Counted from the stretch's first letter, positions 1 to 9,258 are shown. The stretch is DNA of 64,000 nucleotides from Ruegeria intermedia (GCF_900129345.1 NZ_FQVK01000016.1:1-64000); one strand, 5' to 3'. Made by a program: numbers and translations. Notes: a model not told the origin generated them from the letters alone.

Positions 1-123
1 CTGGTTCGGATGAACGTCAAACTGCGTCGCCAATTCGCTCATCGTTTTGTCGCCCTTCAAAGCTGCCAATGCCACTTTCGCCTTGAATGCAGGGCTGTGG
101 TTCCGCCTCGGTCGTCTTGCCAT
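1..123 (-). CDS. IS3-family transposase OrfA, 5' part (cut by window edge)
   Basis: The minus strand encodes 41 residues starting MARRPRRNHSPAFKAKVALA and continuing through KGDKTMSELATQFDVHP. This is the N-terminal helix-turn-helix region typical of OrfA in IS3-family elements (IS911/IS2 type), which binds the element ends. The gene runs off the left edge, so its completeness cannot be judged. A terminal-repeat-like sequence lies about 33 bases upstream of its start, so the element's boundary is inside the window. Confidence 0.8.
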   Translation of the reverse strand, partial: MARRPRRNHSPAFKAKVALAALKGDKTMSELATQFDVHPNQ

Positions 124-155
124 ATTCACTCCTTCGTCCCGGCACGCTGCCGGAT

Positions 156-172
156 CAGGAGCGGAAAATCCA
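156..172. repeat. IS3 terminal inverted repeat, orfA side
   Basis: The sequence caggagcggaaaatcca lies just upstream of orfA and resembles caggaacggattcca at 365-379. Both end in TCCA, the outward TG/CA end expected of IS3-family elements. It marks the right border of the element that carries the orfA fragment. Confidence 0.5.
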
Positions 173-209
173 CCTAACTCATCTGTTCAGATTTCTCGGA
201 CCACCTCTG

Positions 210-350
210 ATCGATTGCAACACACAGCGACCACACACATCACTTGGCGGGCTGGCTCCAGCCGTTTACGCCAATCTCAACCGTGCCACCCGGCCTGCTT
301 CGCTTGAGCTACGCAAGGGCTCCGCTCAGCAGGCCTTGACCGCAACCTAA
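210..350 (+). pseudogene. IS3-family transposase OrfB, C-terminal remnant
   Basis: In the plus frame ending at 350 the residues NTQRPHTSLGGLAPAVYANL and the following tail to LTAT match the C-terminal end of IS3-family OrfB (DDE integrase domain), where N-x-x-R-P-H-x-S-L-G is conserved. Nothing upstream of about base 210 in this frame looks like transposase, so only the last ~45 codons remain. It lies in opposite orientation to the orfA fragment and ends just before a repeat at 365-379. It is therefore a relic of a second IS copy and not part of the same intact element. Confidence 0.7.
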
Positions 351-364
351 TCACGAGAAAGAAA

Positions 365-379
365 CAGGAACGGATTCCA
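365..379. repeat. IS3 terminal inverted repeat, orfB side
   Basis: The sequence caggaacggattcca sits 15 bases after the OrfB stop. It aligns with the repeat at 156-172 apart from a 2-base gap and a few substitutions. It is probably the right end of the truncated second element. Confidence 0.45.
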
Positions 380-441
380 CATCCAAACGGCCCGGATCAA
401 GGGGCTGGGTCAGGAGCCTTTCTTGCCGGGCCCAGAGACTC

Positions 442-1023
442 TCAGCGGCCGAACACGTCGTTTGGCGTCCAGGTGAACCGCTCGCCCTGCTTGCCCCATT
501 TCATCATCAGGCACGAGGTCCCGTATTTCTGGAAATAGTTGATCTTGAGCGGATACCACCCGGCTTGCGGCACCTCGACCTCGGTGCGCTGGTTGGCCTC
601 GCAGGGTTGACGACCATTGACATAGCCGATCTGCTGGCCACCGACATAGGCATCGATCCCGTCATTCGACCAGGTCTCCAATTCATAGACGCCCGGCGAG
701 TCAAAGCGGATGTAGCCCGTGATCTCGGCCGCCACGTTGTAGGCCTGATCGAAGGTCAGAACCGGCTCGCCCTCATCGGTGTCGCGATAATCAAGCCCCC
801 GCAGCGGTGCGCCCGGCTTGGCCTTCTTCATCATCTGCTTGGCCTTGGTAACCGTCTGGATCTTGCGCGGCGGATTGCCCTCCCACGCATATTTCACGTT
901 CAACCCGGGCTTCAGCCCCGAAGGTTGCGGATTGGCGGGCTGCAGCTTCAGCGGCGCGGCGTAGGACGCGCCTGCCACAAGCACGACGATCGCCGCGGCC
1001 CCTCCCTTGCAAAAAACTTTCAT
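442..1023 (-). CDS. Secreted PA14-domain protein
   Basis: A 193-residue protein. The start ATG at 1023 is preferred because GGAG lies six bases upstream; longer in-frame starts exist but lack this spacing. Residues 1-23 form a signal peptide (K, then a hydrophobic run ending ASYAAP). The C-terminal half has PA14-type signatures: GYIRFDSPGVYELETWSNDG, a short D-A-Y-V-G-G strand and a later W-Y-P-L-K-I segment. PA14 is a beta-barrel often involved in carbohydrate binding. The protein is probably periplasmic or exported. No enzymatic domain is present, so its role is unknown. It sits alone, divergent from accA. Confidence 0.7.
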   Translation of the reverse strand: MKVFCKGGAAAIVVLVAGASYAAPLKLQPANPQPSGLKPGLNVKYAWEGNPPRKIQTVTKAKQMMKKAKPGAPLRGLDYRDTDEGEPVLTFDQAYNVAAEITGYIRFDSPGVYELETWSNDGIDAYVGGQQIGYVNGRQPCEANQRTEVEVPQAGWYPLKINYFQKYGTSCLMMKWGKQGERFTWTPNDVFGR

Positions 1024-1241
1024 CGTCATCTCCCTGAACTGCACCGTTCGAACCAAATCCAGTTTGGTTGCGGCGCTCTGTTTTGCGACCAGCCTAAGAC
1101 GGGCCGGGCCTTGCCGCAAGGCGTTGCACCCGTCCCCGCCGACCCTGGCCGCGTGAATTTGCCGCCCGCGCGGGACAAGCCGAGTTGCATCCGGGGCGAC
1201 CTCAGGTCATATAGCGTGGAACTTTCGCGTTGAGAGGCGTC

Positions 1242-2204
<963 letters not shown>

Positions 2205-2208
2205 GTCG

Positions 2209-3357
2209 TCAGCCGCCCAAGGCCCGCAGCAGGTTGACCGAGGGCTCTCCCGTCACCGGCAGGCCGCTGGCGCGCTGATAGGCGCTGATGGCGGCCTTGG
2301 TGTTGTTTCCGATCACGCCGTCCGCGCCCTGCGTATCATAGCCCGCGGCCGTCAAACGGCGCTGCAGCGCCTTGCGGTCCTCGAGCGTCAGGCCGTTTTC
2401 ATCCGGCCCGAATGACGCCTTGAACCGCGGGCCGCCGGCGATCCGGTCGGCCAGATGCCCCACCCCGATCGCATAGCTGTCGGAATTGTTGTAGCGCTTG
2501 ATCGCCTGGAAATTGCGGAACACGGCGATCCGCGGCCCCGGTTTCTGCGGCTGCAGGATGGCCAGGGGCGTACCGGAACTGGCGGCCGGTGATCCGACCT
2601 CGCCACCCCAGGGCCTGCCCCGCACCCAGCCCGCGCGCGATAGGTAGGCCGCCGTCGAGGCCAGAGAATCCGTCGGGTCGTCAGACCAGATGTCGCGCCG
2701 CCCGTCGCCCGTGAAATCGACCGCATAGGCCAGGTACGAGGTCGGGATGAACTGCGTATGCCCCATGGCGCCGGCCCAGCTGCCGGTCATGTTTCCGGGC
2801 GTCGTGTCACCGTTCTGCAGAATCTTCAGCGCCGCGATCAGCTGCTTTTCGAAGAACGCGCCCCGCCGGCCGTCATAGGCCAGCGTCGACAGGGCCGAGA
2901 TCACCGGCACGTCACCGCGCCGCTCGCCATACCGGCTTTCCAGCCCCCAGATGGCCACGACAATTTCCTTGTCCACGCCATAGCGCGATTCGATCTGGGC
3001 CAGCGTGCCATTGTGACGCTGCAGCATCTGGCGGCCCTTGCTGATCCGCTCGTCCGAGGCGGCGATGGCCAGATAATCCTCGAGCGAGCGCTTGAACTCG
3101 ACCTGATTGCGGTCGCGCTCGATAACGTCGGGCAGGTATCCCGCGCCTCGAAACGCCCGGTCGATGGTAGCCTGCGAGATCCCCTGACCGGCCGCGCGGG
3201 CCTTGAAACCGGCAACCCAGGCGTCCCAGCCGGCATTGGGCACCGGCTTCATCCGCGTGACCGTTGCGCGGGTCTGTGTCGTTCCGCCCGCGCAGGCCCC
3301 CAGCAGGCCGAAGCCCAGCCCCAGTGTAAACATCCGTCGATCGATCATGGCTGGCAT
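2209..3357 (-). CDS. Lytic murein transglycosylase, MltB type, with peptidoglycan-binding domain
   Basis: A 382-residue putative lipoprotein that cleaves the MurNAc-GlcNAc bond of peptidoglycan to leave a 1,6-anhydro end. An N-terminal hydrophobic stretch ends in the lipobox-like LLGAC (Cys22). The SLT_2 catalytic domain covers roughly residues 40-300, with the catalytic Glu140 in WGLESRYG and the typical AMGHTQFIPTSY motif. A PG_binding_1 domain follows at about 320-380 (DGVIGNNTKAAISAYQ). An alternative start lies three codons in, at 3348. No operon partner is visible. Confidence 0.92.
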   Translation of the reverse strand: MPAMIDRRMFTLGLGFGLLGACAGGTTQTRATVTRMKPVPNAGWDAWVAGFKARAAGQGISQATIDRAFRGAGYLPDVIERDRNQVEFKRSLEDYLAIAASDERISKGRQMLQRHNGTLAQIESRYGVDKEIVVAIWGLESRYGERRGDVPVISALSTLAYDGRRGAFFEKQLIAALKILQNGDTTPGNMTGSWAGAMGHTQFIPTSYLAYAVDFTGDGRRDIWSDDPTDSLASTAAYLSRAGWVRGRPWGGEVGSPAASSGTPLAILQPQKPGPRIAVFRNFQAIKRYNNSDSYAIGVGHLADRIAGGPRFKASFGPDENGLTLEDRKALQRRLTAAGYDTQGADGVIGNNTKAAISAYQRASGLPVTGEPSVNLLRALGG

Positions 3358-3460
3358 CTGCTCTTGTTCGTTGTTGCCGCCAGCCTAGCGCAACCACCCT
3401 TCCGACGCCAGCTTGGCGCCAAGAGGCCAGCCAGATTTGCGCCTCTGCGCAGGTCTTTGC

Positions 3461-4108
3461 TCAGCTGACCAGCAGACGCAGGCCCTGCGTGACGTCCGAG
3501 CGCACCGCCAGCCGCAGGCCCGGCTCGTCCCCTGCCTTGAGTGCGGCGATGATCAGCTTGTGGTAATGCGGCGGTTCGGTCCGGCGCAGGCGGCCATAGA
3601 GCGCCCGCATGGTCGGCCCCAGCTGCAACCAGACGGTTTCGGCCATGGCCAGCATCGCCGGCGCCTGTGCGCGCAGGTACAGCGTGCGGTGGAATTCGAG
3701 ATTGGCGCGGATATAGCCCACCGCGTCGCGCTTGGTCACCATTTCCGCGACCGACATGTTGATGCTCTGCAGCCGGTCGATCAGGGCCATGTGGGCCCGC
3801 GGCAAGGCGCGGCTGGCCAGCTCGACCTCGAGCAGCGCCCGCAGCGCGGCCAGCTCCTCGATCCGGTCATTGCTGAGCTCGGGCGTCGACACCCGCCCCG
3901 AGCTGGACAGAAACAACGCGCCCTCGGCCACCAGCCGCCGCACCGCCTCGCGCGCGGGGGTCATCGAAACATCGAATTCCTTGCCGATGCCGCGCAGGGT
4001 CAGGGCCTGCCCGGGCGCGATTTCGCCGTGCATGATGCGCGACCGCAAGGCGCGATAGACCTGGTCATGAGTTGCGGATTGCGAGTCGGGGTTTCGGGCG
4101 GTATGCAT
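3461..4108 (-). CDS. GntR-family transcriptional regulator, FCD subfamily
   Basis: A 215-residue regulator with a winged helix-turn-helix at about residues 15-80 (LRGIGKEFDVSMTPAREAVR) and an all-helical FCD ligand-binding domain after residue 90. FCD regulators usually repress catabolic operons and are released by an organic acid. It starts 30 bases after the metalloprotease stop on the same strand and has a perfect palindrome in its 5' region, so autoregulation is likely. The ligand cannot be predicted; no catabolic gene is adjacent. Confidence 0.88.
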   Translation of the reverse strand: MHTARNPDSQSATHDQVYRALRSRIMHGEIAPGQALTLRGIGKEFDVSMTPAREAVRRLVAEGALFLSSSGRVSTPELSNDRIEELAALRALLEVELASRALPRAHMALIDRLQSINMSVAEMVTKRDAVGYIRANLEFHRTLYLRAQAPAMLAMAETVWLQLGPTMRALYGRLRRTEPPHYHKLIIAALKAGDEPGLRLAVRSDVTQGLRLLVS

Positions 4109-4115
4109 GGCCCCA

Positions 4116-4125
4116 TGTGATCACA
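4116..4125. promoter_or_regulatory. Palindromic operator candidate for the GntR regulator
   Basis: TGTGATCACA is a perfect 10-bp palindrome 8 to 17 bases upstream of the GntR start codon. FCD-type GntR proteins bind short palindromes of this size, so it is a good candidate autoregulatory site. Its position close to the start codon would block transcription or initiation. Confidence 0.45.
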
Positions 4126-4138
4126 AATCCAAACGGGG

Positions 4139-4834
4139 TCAACCAGAGCCTGCCTCGAACCGATACCGGTGTAGCTCGGCCCCGTTGTCGCGCAGCCAGC
4201 GCCGCGGTGCTTCATATGGGCCGAACAGACGCTCGACCTGCGTCCAGAACGCCGGCGAATGGTTCATCTCGGCCAGATGCGCCACCTCGTGCGCGGCTAC
4301 ATAGTGCAGAACCTCGGGCGGGGCCAGAATCAGCCGCCAGGAGAACATCAGACCACCCGCCGAACTGCATGACCCCCAGCGCGACCGCGTGTCGCGAAGG
4401 GTGAGGCTGGAATAGGCCCTGCCCAGCATCGCCGCGTAGTCATCGCAGGCCCCGGTCAGGCGATCCCGCGCCAGCTCTTTCAGGAACCGGGCCAGCCGCC
4501 GGGCCTCGGCCCCTTCGGGCACGGCAATCCGGTCCGCCGCCAAAACGACCCGTCGCCCGTCCGCAGGCACGATTCGCCGGGGCACCCCCTCGACCGGCAG
4601 GATTTGCCCGAATCGAATGACCGCCGGTTCGGGCCGGGCGCGAAGATGCTGGCGGATCCAGTCCTCTTTCGTACGGGCAAAGCCGATCGCCTCGGATTCG
4701 GGAACGCCCTGCGGGTAGGTCAGCGTAACCCTGCCGTCCAATTGCGAGATTCGCAGGCTGATGCGCCGCGCCCGCGCCGATTTCCGCAGCGTCAGGGCGA
4801 CAGGCGGGTACCCGGGCAGTGAATGTCGCCCCAT
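4139..4834 (-). CDS. YgjP-type (DUF45/SprT-like) zinc metallopeptidase
   Basis: A 231-residue protein. The start at 4834 has AAGGAG eight bases upstream; a longer frame to 4879 lacks such a site. The C-terminal third carries the zinc motif HEVAH followed by NHSPAFW, and upstream lies RDTRSRWGSCSS, the hallmark of the YgjP/DUF45 family. Members are presumed metalloproteases, with no physiological substrate established. It is a cytoplasmic protein without membrane segments and is followed directly by the GntR regulator. Confidence 0.85.
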   Translation of the reverse strand: MGRHSLPGYPPVALTLRKSARARRISLRISQLDGRVTLTYPQGVPESEAIGFARTKEDWIRQHLRARPEPAVIRFGQILPVEGVPRRIVPADGRRVVLAADRIAVPEGAEARRLARFLKELARDRLTGACDDYAAMLGRAYSSLTLRDTRSRWGSCSSAGGLMFSWRLILAPPEVLHYVAAHEVAHLAEMNHSPAFWTQVERLFGPYEAPRRWLRDNGAELHRYRFEAGSG

Positions 4835-4934
4835 GGTGCATTCTCCTTGGCGCAAAGGCTTTGACAGTGTCCGCCGCATGTGGCAGGTGACCTGAATCGT
4901 TGATACGACTCACCTGATATCAAGGGGAATTGAC

Positions 4935-5258
4935 ATGCCCAAGGAAGAATGGGGCGTAAAGCGCGTTTGCCCGACCACCGGAAAACGGTTTTACGACCTG
5001 AACAAGGACCCGATCATCAGCCCCTACACCGGCGAGATCGTTGAATTTGAAACCGGCAAAAGCCGGATGATCGCGGCGGACGCCGAAGATGCCGCATCCG
5101 TCAAGGCCCGCGAGGCCACGTCGGATGACGACTTGGTGCTGGACGATGACGACGCCGTCGATGTCGATCTGGATGACGACATCCTGGAAGACGATGACGA
5201 CGACAACGTCTCGCTGGACGACATCACCGACGTCGCGTCGGAGGATGAGGATTCCTGA
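4935..5258 (+). CDS. FYDLN_acid family protein (TIGR02300)
   Basis: A 107-residue acidic protein. The N-terminus KRVCPTTGKRFYDLNKDPI gives the family its name, and the second half is almost entirely D and E, broken by V, L and I. The family is confined mainly to alphaproteobacteria and its function is unknown. A lone C-P-x-x-G-K motif might bind metal or nucleic acid, but only one cysteine is present. It is monocistronic, divergent from the metalloprotease, and precedes tRNA-Ala. Confidence 0.9.
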   Translation: MPKEEWGVKRVCPTTGKRFYDLNKDPIISPYTGEIVEFETGKSRMIAADAEDAASVKAREATSDDDLVLDDDDAVDVDLDDDILEDDDDDNVSLDDITDVASEDEDS

Positions 5259-5406
5259 ATTGGCGCGGGCGGCACCCGATGCCGCCCCGCACGGACCGGC
5301 GCATCGGACCGAACGTCGACTTTTTTGACAGATTTTCGATTTTTGGTCTTGCACTCACCGACGCCGTTTCATAAACGTCCGTCCACCGCCACGGCGGTTC
5401 CGGAAT

Positions 5407-5482
<76 letters not shown>

Positions 5483-5912
5483 AATCCTCCTTTTCGGGAA
5501 GAAACCTTCTCGTTGAAAATCCCGCGACTACTCAGAAGCGCTCCGCAGAGTGAAACTCGAGGCTGTCAGGGTCGGCCGCCTATTCGATGAACCCCGATTG
5601 AAGCTGGCTCGGGGGCGGGACAAAAAGCTGCAAGCGCTGCCCCCCCCCCGAGCAGATCGCCACGATCAAGGCGTTCTACCTTCATCACCTTCTGGGAGAA
5701 GAAGTCAGGATGGACGAGATTACCCGCCTGACCTGACGACTGATGCAGTCAAGATCGTGCCTAAACAGGCAGAAGCCCTGGTCACCGAAGTCAGCCGCTG
5801 ATTCCCGGCAGACACTCAAAAAAACCATGCGCCGAAAGATTTCGACGCGCCCTCTCAGCATTTACCGCATGGGCTGGCCGATCGGGTGTCTTTTCGTTTT
5901 CGGCCTGATCGG
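5483..5912. other. Gene-poor stretch downstream of tRNA-Ala
   Basis: About 430 bases with no intact gene between the tRNA and the malyl-CoA lyase stop. It holds one short open frame interrupted at a C10 tract (listed separately). I saw no repeat of the tRNA 3' end, so there is no evidence of an integrated element, although positions beside tRNAs are common integration sites. Confidence 0.5.
5517..5736 (+). pseudogene. Unknown ORF interrupted by a C10 homopolymer
   Basis: An open frame from 5517 (possible GTG start at 5550) encodes VKLEAVRVGRLFDEPRLKLA and continues to ALPPP, reaching a run of ten C at 5640-5649. With nine C the frame would continue as EQIATIKAFYLHHLLGEEVR to a stop at 5734-5736, giving about 61 residues. 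As written the frame shifts. It may be a pseudogene, a sequencing error in a homopolymer, or a slippage-controlled small gene. I do not recognise the product. Confidence 0.3.
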
Positions 5913-6875
5913 TCAGCCGTTTGCGGCGATCAGCTCCGCCTGCGCCACGATCACCTCGGCCTGCTTGATCGAGGCGATATCGACCAGCCGCCCCTTGTAG
6001 ACCGTGGCACCTTCGCCATTGGCCTTGGCTTGCTCCATCGCGGCAAGGATTTCGCGCGCTTCGGCCACCGCCTCGTCCGACGGGGTGAAGACCTGATTGG
6101 CCAGCGCGATTTGCCTGGGGTGGATCGCCCATTTGCCGACCATGCCCAGCGTCGCCGAGCGGCGCGCCTGCGCGATATAACCTTCATCGTCCGAGAAGTC
6201 GCCGAACGGACCGTCGACCGGCAGCACCCCATGCGTGCGGCAGGCGGCCACGATGGCAGCCTGGGCCCAGTGCCACGGGTCCGACCAGTATTTCTGACCC
6301 TCGCGCAGCATGTAGTAGTTTTCCTGCGTGCCGCCGATCCCCGTGGTCTGCATCCCCATCGAGGCGGCGAAATCGGCCGCGCCCAGGCTCATGGCCTGCA
6401 GGCGTGGAGAGGAGGCCGCGATGTCCTCGACATGGGCAATGCCGGCGGCGGATTCGATGATGACTTCAAAGCTGATGGACTTGGTGCGGCCCTTGGCGCG
6501 TTCGATCGCAGTGACCAGAGCGTCAACCGCATAGACGTCCTCGGCGCAGCCCACCTTGGGGATCATGATCTGATCCAGCCGGTCGCTGGCCTGTTCCAGC
6601 AGGTCCACCACGTCGCGGTACCAATAGGGCGTGTCCAGCCCGTTGATGCGCACCGACATGTATTTGTTGCCCCAATCCACGGTGTTCAGCGCCTCGATTA
6701 CGTTGGCGCGGGCTGCGTCCTTGTCGGACGGGGCCACCGAATCTTCGAGGTCGAGGTTGATCACGTCCGCGGCCGAGGCGGCCATCTTGGGGAACAGCTT
6801 GGTGTTGGATCCGGGGCCGAACAGTTGGCAGCGGTTTGGCCGCGCCGGGGCGGCGGGTTGGATACGAAAGCTCAT
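5913..6875 (-). CDS. mcl1: L-malyl-CoA / beta-methylmalyl-CoA lyase
   Basis: A 320-residue member of the HpcH/HpaI aldolase / citrate-lyase beta family. Mcl1 cleaves L-malyl-CoA to acetyl-CoA and glyoxylate, and beta-methylmalyl-CoA to propionyl-CoA and glyoxylate, in the ethylmalonyl-CoA pathway of Rhodobacterales. Family landmarks are PNRCQLFGPGSNTKLF at the start, DVINLDLEDSVAP with the metal Asp/Glu, FEVIIESAAGIAHVEDIAA, and GMVGKWAIHPRQI near the end. The start at 6875 has GAGGTG upstream and agrees with family length; longer frames do not. It is divergent from dgcN across a 294-base region rich in inverted repeats. Confidence 0.93.
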   Translation of the reverse strand: MSFRIQPAAPARPNRCQLFGPGSNTKLFPKMAASAADVINLDLEDSVAPSDKDAARANVIEALNTVDWGNKYMSVRINGLDTPYWYRDVVDLLEQASDRLDQIMIPKVGCAEDVYAVDALVTAIERAKGRTKSISFEVIIESAAGIAHVEDIAASSPRLQAMSLGAADFAASMGMQTTGIGGTQENYYMLREGQKYWSDPWHWAQAAIVAACRTHGVLPVDGPFGDFSDDEGYIAQARRSATLGMVGKWAIHPRQIALANQVFTPSDEAVAEAREILAAMEQAKANGEGATVYKGRLVDIASIKQAEVIVAQAELIAANG

Positions 6876-6929
6876 CGGCACCTCGCTGGGTAATGAAATT
6901 GCGATTTCAGTTGGCAATTGGGTATTAAA

Positions 6930-7048
6930 TTGCGCGACCCTGCGCAAGCCTGATTGTGCAACTGCGGCAATGCTGTTGCAGAAATCTGTGCGCAGCCCCC
7001 CGGAGCGCGGCGGTCAAAGCTTCATCATTTCGAAAACTTCGAAGCTTT
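6930..7048. promoter_or_regulatory. Cluster of inverted repeats between mcl1 and dgcN
   Basis: Three dyads are visible in this divergent promoter region. They are TTGCGC-N6-GCGCAA (6930-6947), TGCAAC-N12-GTTGCA (6957-6980) and AAAGCTTC-N17-GAAGCTTT (7016-7048). The first two share a TTGC/GCAA core and lie nearer mcl1; the third lies nearer dgcN. They are candidate operators, and no cognate regulator is encoded next to them. Confidence 0.4.
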
Positions 7049-7169
7049 TTGCGTCGCGGGGTCGAATCTTGCAAAATTCTCCGGTCGATGTGCGGGAGGT
7101 TGGAGGAAAACGAGAAACGCTCGTTGACGGCCTTCAATAGGTTGGGGCGGAAGAAAAGGAGAGCGCGCG

Positions 7170-8171
7170 ATGATCGAGACACCGTATCTGCTGTTTTTGG
7201 GCGATGCCCCCGACCAACTGGCCGCCAAGGTCGCGATCGGCATTCGGGACTGGCGTCCGGAAAACGCCGTGGGTCAGCTGCGGATGGAGGGCTGCAAGGC
7301 CGATCTGGGCCTGACCGACATGACCCTGGCCGAAGGCAAGGCCGCCGGCGCCAAGACGCTGGTGATCGGTGTCGCGAACCGCGGGGGCGTCATCAGCCAG
7401 GCCTGGAAAGAGGTCCTGATCGCCGCGTTGGAAATGGGCTATGACCTGGCCTCGGGCCTGCACAACCTGCTGCGCGACGAAGGCGATCTGGTGGCCGCGG
7501 CCCAGACCCATGGATGCACCCTGCATGACGTTCGCGTGCCCACGGTGGGCTATCCGATCGCCAACGGGCGCAAGCGCAGCGGCAAGCGCTGTCTGGCGGT
7601 GGGCACCGATTGTTCGGTGGGCAAGATGTACACGGCCATGTCGATGGATGCCGAAATGCGCAAGCGCGGCATGAAATCGACCTTCCGCGCCACCGGCCAG
7701 ACCGGCATTCTGATCACCGGGCAGGGCGTTCCGCTTGACGCCGTGGTGGCCGATTTCATGGCCGGTTCCGTCGAGTACCTGACGCCCGAGAACGATCCCG
7801 ATCACTGGGATCATATCGAGGGGCAGGGGTCGCTGTTCCATGTCTCATATTCCGGCGTGACCATGGCTTTGATCCATGGCGGTCAGCCGGATGCTCTGGT
7901 CCTGTGCCACGAGCCGACCCGCACCCATATGCGCGGTCTGCCGGAATACTCTTTGCCGACGCTGGAACAGCTGCGCGACACGGCCCTGCCTTTGGCGCGC
8001 GTGGCGAACCCCGCCTGTCAAGTCGCGGGTGTGTCGATCAACACACAGCACCTGAGCGAGGAGGGCGCGAAAGCCTGCATCGCCAAGGTCGAGGCCGAGA
8101 TGGGCCTGCCGGCGACCGATCCGTACCGGTTCGGCGCGGGCAAGCTGGTGGACGCGCTGGCCGCGATGTGA
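7170..8171 (+). CDS. dgcN: D-glutamate N-acetyltransferase DgcN (DUF1611 family)
   Basis: A 333-residue protein of the former DUF1611 family. DgcN homologues in marine Proteobacteria N-acetylate D-glutamate, which DgcA then epimerises to N-acetyl-L-glutamate. A nucleotide-binding-like loop GTDCSVGKMYTAMSMD lies near residue 148, with GQTGILITGQGVPLDAV downstream. The start is preceded by AAGGAG with good spacing. It heads an apparent operon dgcN-dgcA-dat, which is what makes the D-glutamate reading stronger than the domain alone. No DgcR-type regulator lies beside it. Confidence 0.85.
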   Translation: MIETPYLLFLGDAPDQLAAKVAIGIRDWRPENAVGQLRMEGCKADLGLTDMTLAEGKAAGAKTLVIGVANRGGVISQAWKEVLIAALEMGYDLASGLHNLLRDEGDLVAAAQTHGCTLHDVRVPTVGYPIANGRKRSGKRCLAVGTDCSVGKMYTAMSMDAEMRKRGMKSTFRATGQTGILITGQGVPLDAVVADFMAGSVEYLTPENDPDHWDHIEGQGSLFHVSYSGVTMALIHGGQPDALVLCHEPTRTHMRGLPEYSLPTLEQLRDTALPLARVANPACQVAGVSINTQHLSEEGAKACIAKVEAEMGLPATDPYRFGAGKLVDALAAM

Positions 8172-8243
8172 TCCAACCGGGGCGCCGATGGCGGGGATAC
8201 CTGCCTCCGGCGCTGGAAAATGCAAAGACAAGGGAGTGGGCGC

Positions 8244-9209
8244 GTGCAGATCGACGTCTCTCGTGATGTGTTCCGGCTGGCGCAGGTGTTCACCATCTCG
8301 CGCGGGTCGCGGACCGAGGCCAAGGTACTGACGGTGCGCCTGACGGATGGGGCGCATCAGGGTTGGGGTGAATGTGTGCCCTATGCCCGGTACGACGAAA
8401 CGCTGGAGTCGGTCGAGGCCGAGATCCGCGGCCTGCCCGACACGTTTTCGCGCCAGTCGCTGATGGACCTGCTGCCCGCCGGTGCCGCGCGCAATGCGGT
8501 GGATTGCGCCCTGTGGGACCTTGAAGCCAAGCGGGCGGGCAAACGCGCCTGGGAACTGGCCGGCCTGCCCGCGCCCAAGCCCGAGATCACCGCCTATACC
8601 CTGTCGCTGGATACGCCCGACGCGATGCGGGCGCAGGCGGCGAAGAACGCGCATCGTCCGCTGTTGAAGATCAAGCTGGGTACGCCCGACGACATGCCGC
8701 GGCTCGAGGCCGTGCGGGCCGGGGCGCCCGATGCCCGTATCATCGTGGATGCCAACGAGGGCTGGTCGGCCGAGGTCTATGCCGATCTGGCACCGCATCT
8801 GGTGCGGTTGGGCGTCGCGCTGGTCGAACAGCCGCTGCCCGCCGGCGATGACGAGGCGCTGATCGGGCTGGAGCGCCCGGTGCCGGTCTGCGCCGACGAA
8901 AGCTGCCACGATCGCGCCAGCCTGCCCGGGTTGAAGGGCAAATATGACGTGATCAACATCAAGCTGGACAAGACCGGCGGCCTGACCGAGGCGCTGGAAC
9001 TGCGCCGCGCGGCGCGGGCGCAGGGCTATGGCATCATGGTGGGCTGCATGGTCGGCAGTTCTCTGGCGATGGCGCCTGCGACACTGGTGGCGCAGGGTGC
9101 GCTGGTGACGGACCTTGACGGCCCGCTTCTGTTGGCCGAAGACCGCGACACCCCGCTGGTTTTCGACGAGGCGGGCGTACACCCGCCGCAGGCGGCGCTC
9201 TGGGGGTGA
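8244..9209 (+). CDS. dgcA: N-acetyl-D-glutamate racemase DgcA (dipeptide-epimerase family)
   Basis: A 321-residue enolase-superfamily enzyme of the L-Ala-D/L-Glu epimerase subgroup. Catalytic landmarks are KIKLG (first Lys pair), IIVDANEG, VEQPLP and CADES (metal ligands), and INIKLDKTGG (second Lys). A GTG start at 8244 is chosen because AAGGGAG lies seven bases upstream; the ATG at 8220 lacks a site. Its position directly after dgcN indicates N-acetyl-D-glutamate as substrate, although the fold alone would also fit a muropeptide L-Ala-D/L-Glu epimerase. Confidence 0.8.
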   Translation: MQIDVSRDVFRLAQVFTISRGSRTEAKVLTVRLTDGAHQGWGECVPYARYDETLESVEAEIRGLPDTFSRQSLMDLLPAGAARNAVDCALWDLEAKRAGKRAWELAGLPAPKPEITAYTLSLDTPDAMRAQAAKNAHRPLLKIKLGTPDDMPRLEAVRAGAPDARIIVDANEGWSAEVYADLAPHLVRLGVALVEQPLPAGDDEALIGLERPVPVCADESCHDRASLPGLKGKYDVINIKLDKTGGLTEALELRRAARAQGYGIMVGCMVGSSLAMAPATLVAQGALVTDLDGPLLLAEDRDTPLVFDEAGVHPPQAALWG

Positions 9210-9258
9210 CGCGCTGAGGCGAGGAACGGGCGCAGCCCAAGGACGAGAAGGATATAAC

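Noticed and set aside
5483-5912. Integrated element downstream of tRNA-Ala
   Set aside because: No integrase gene and no repeat of the tRNA 3' end were found in the next several hundred bases.
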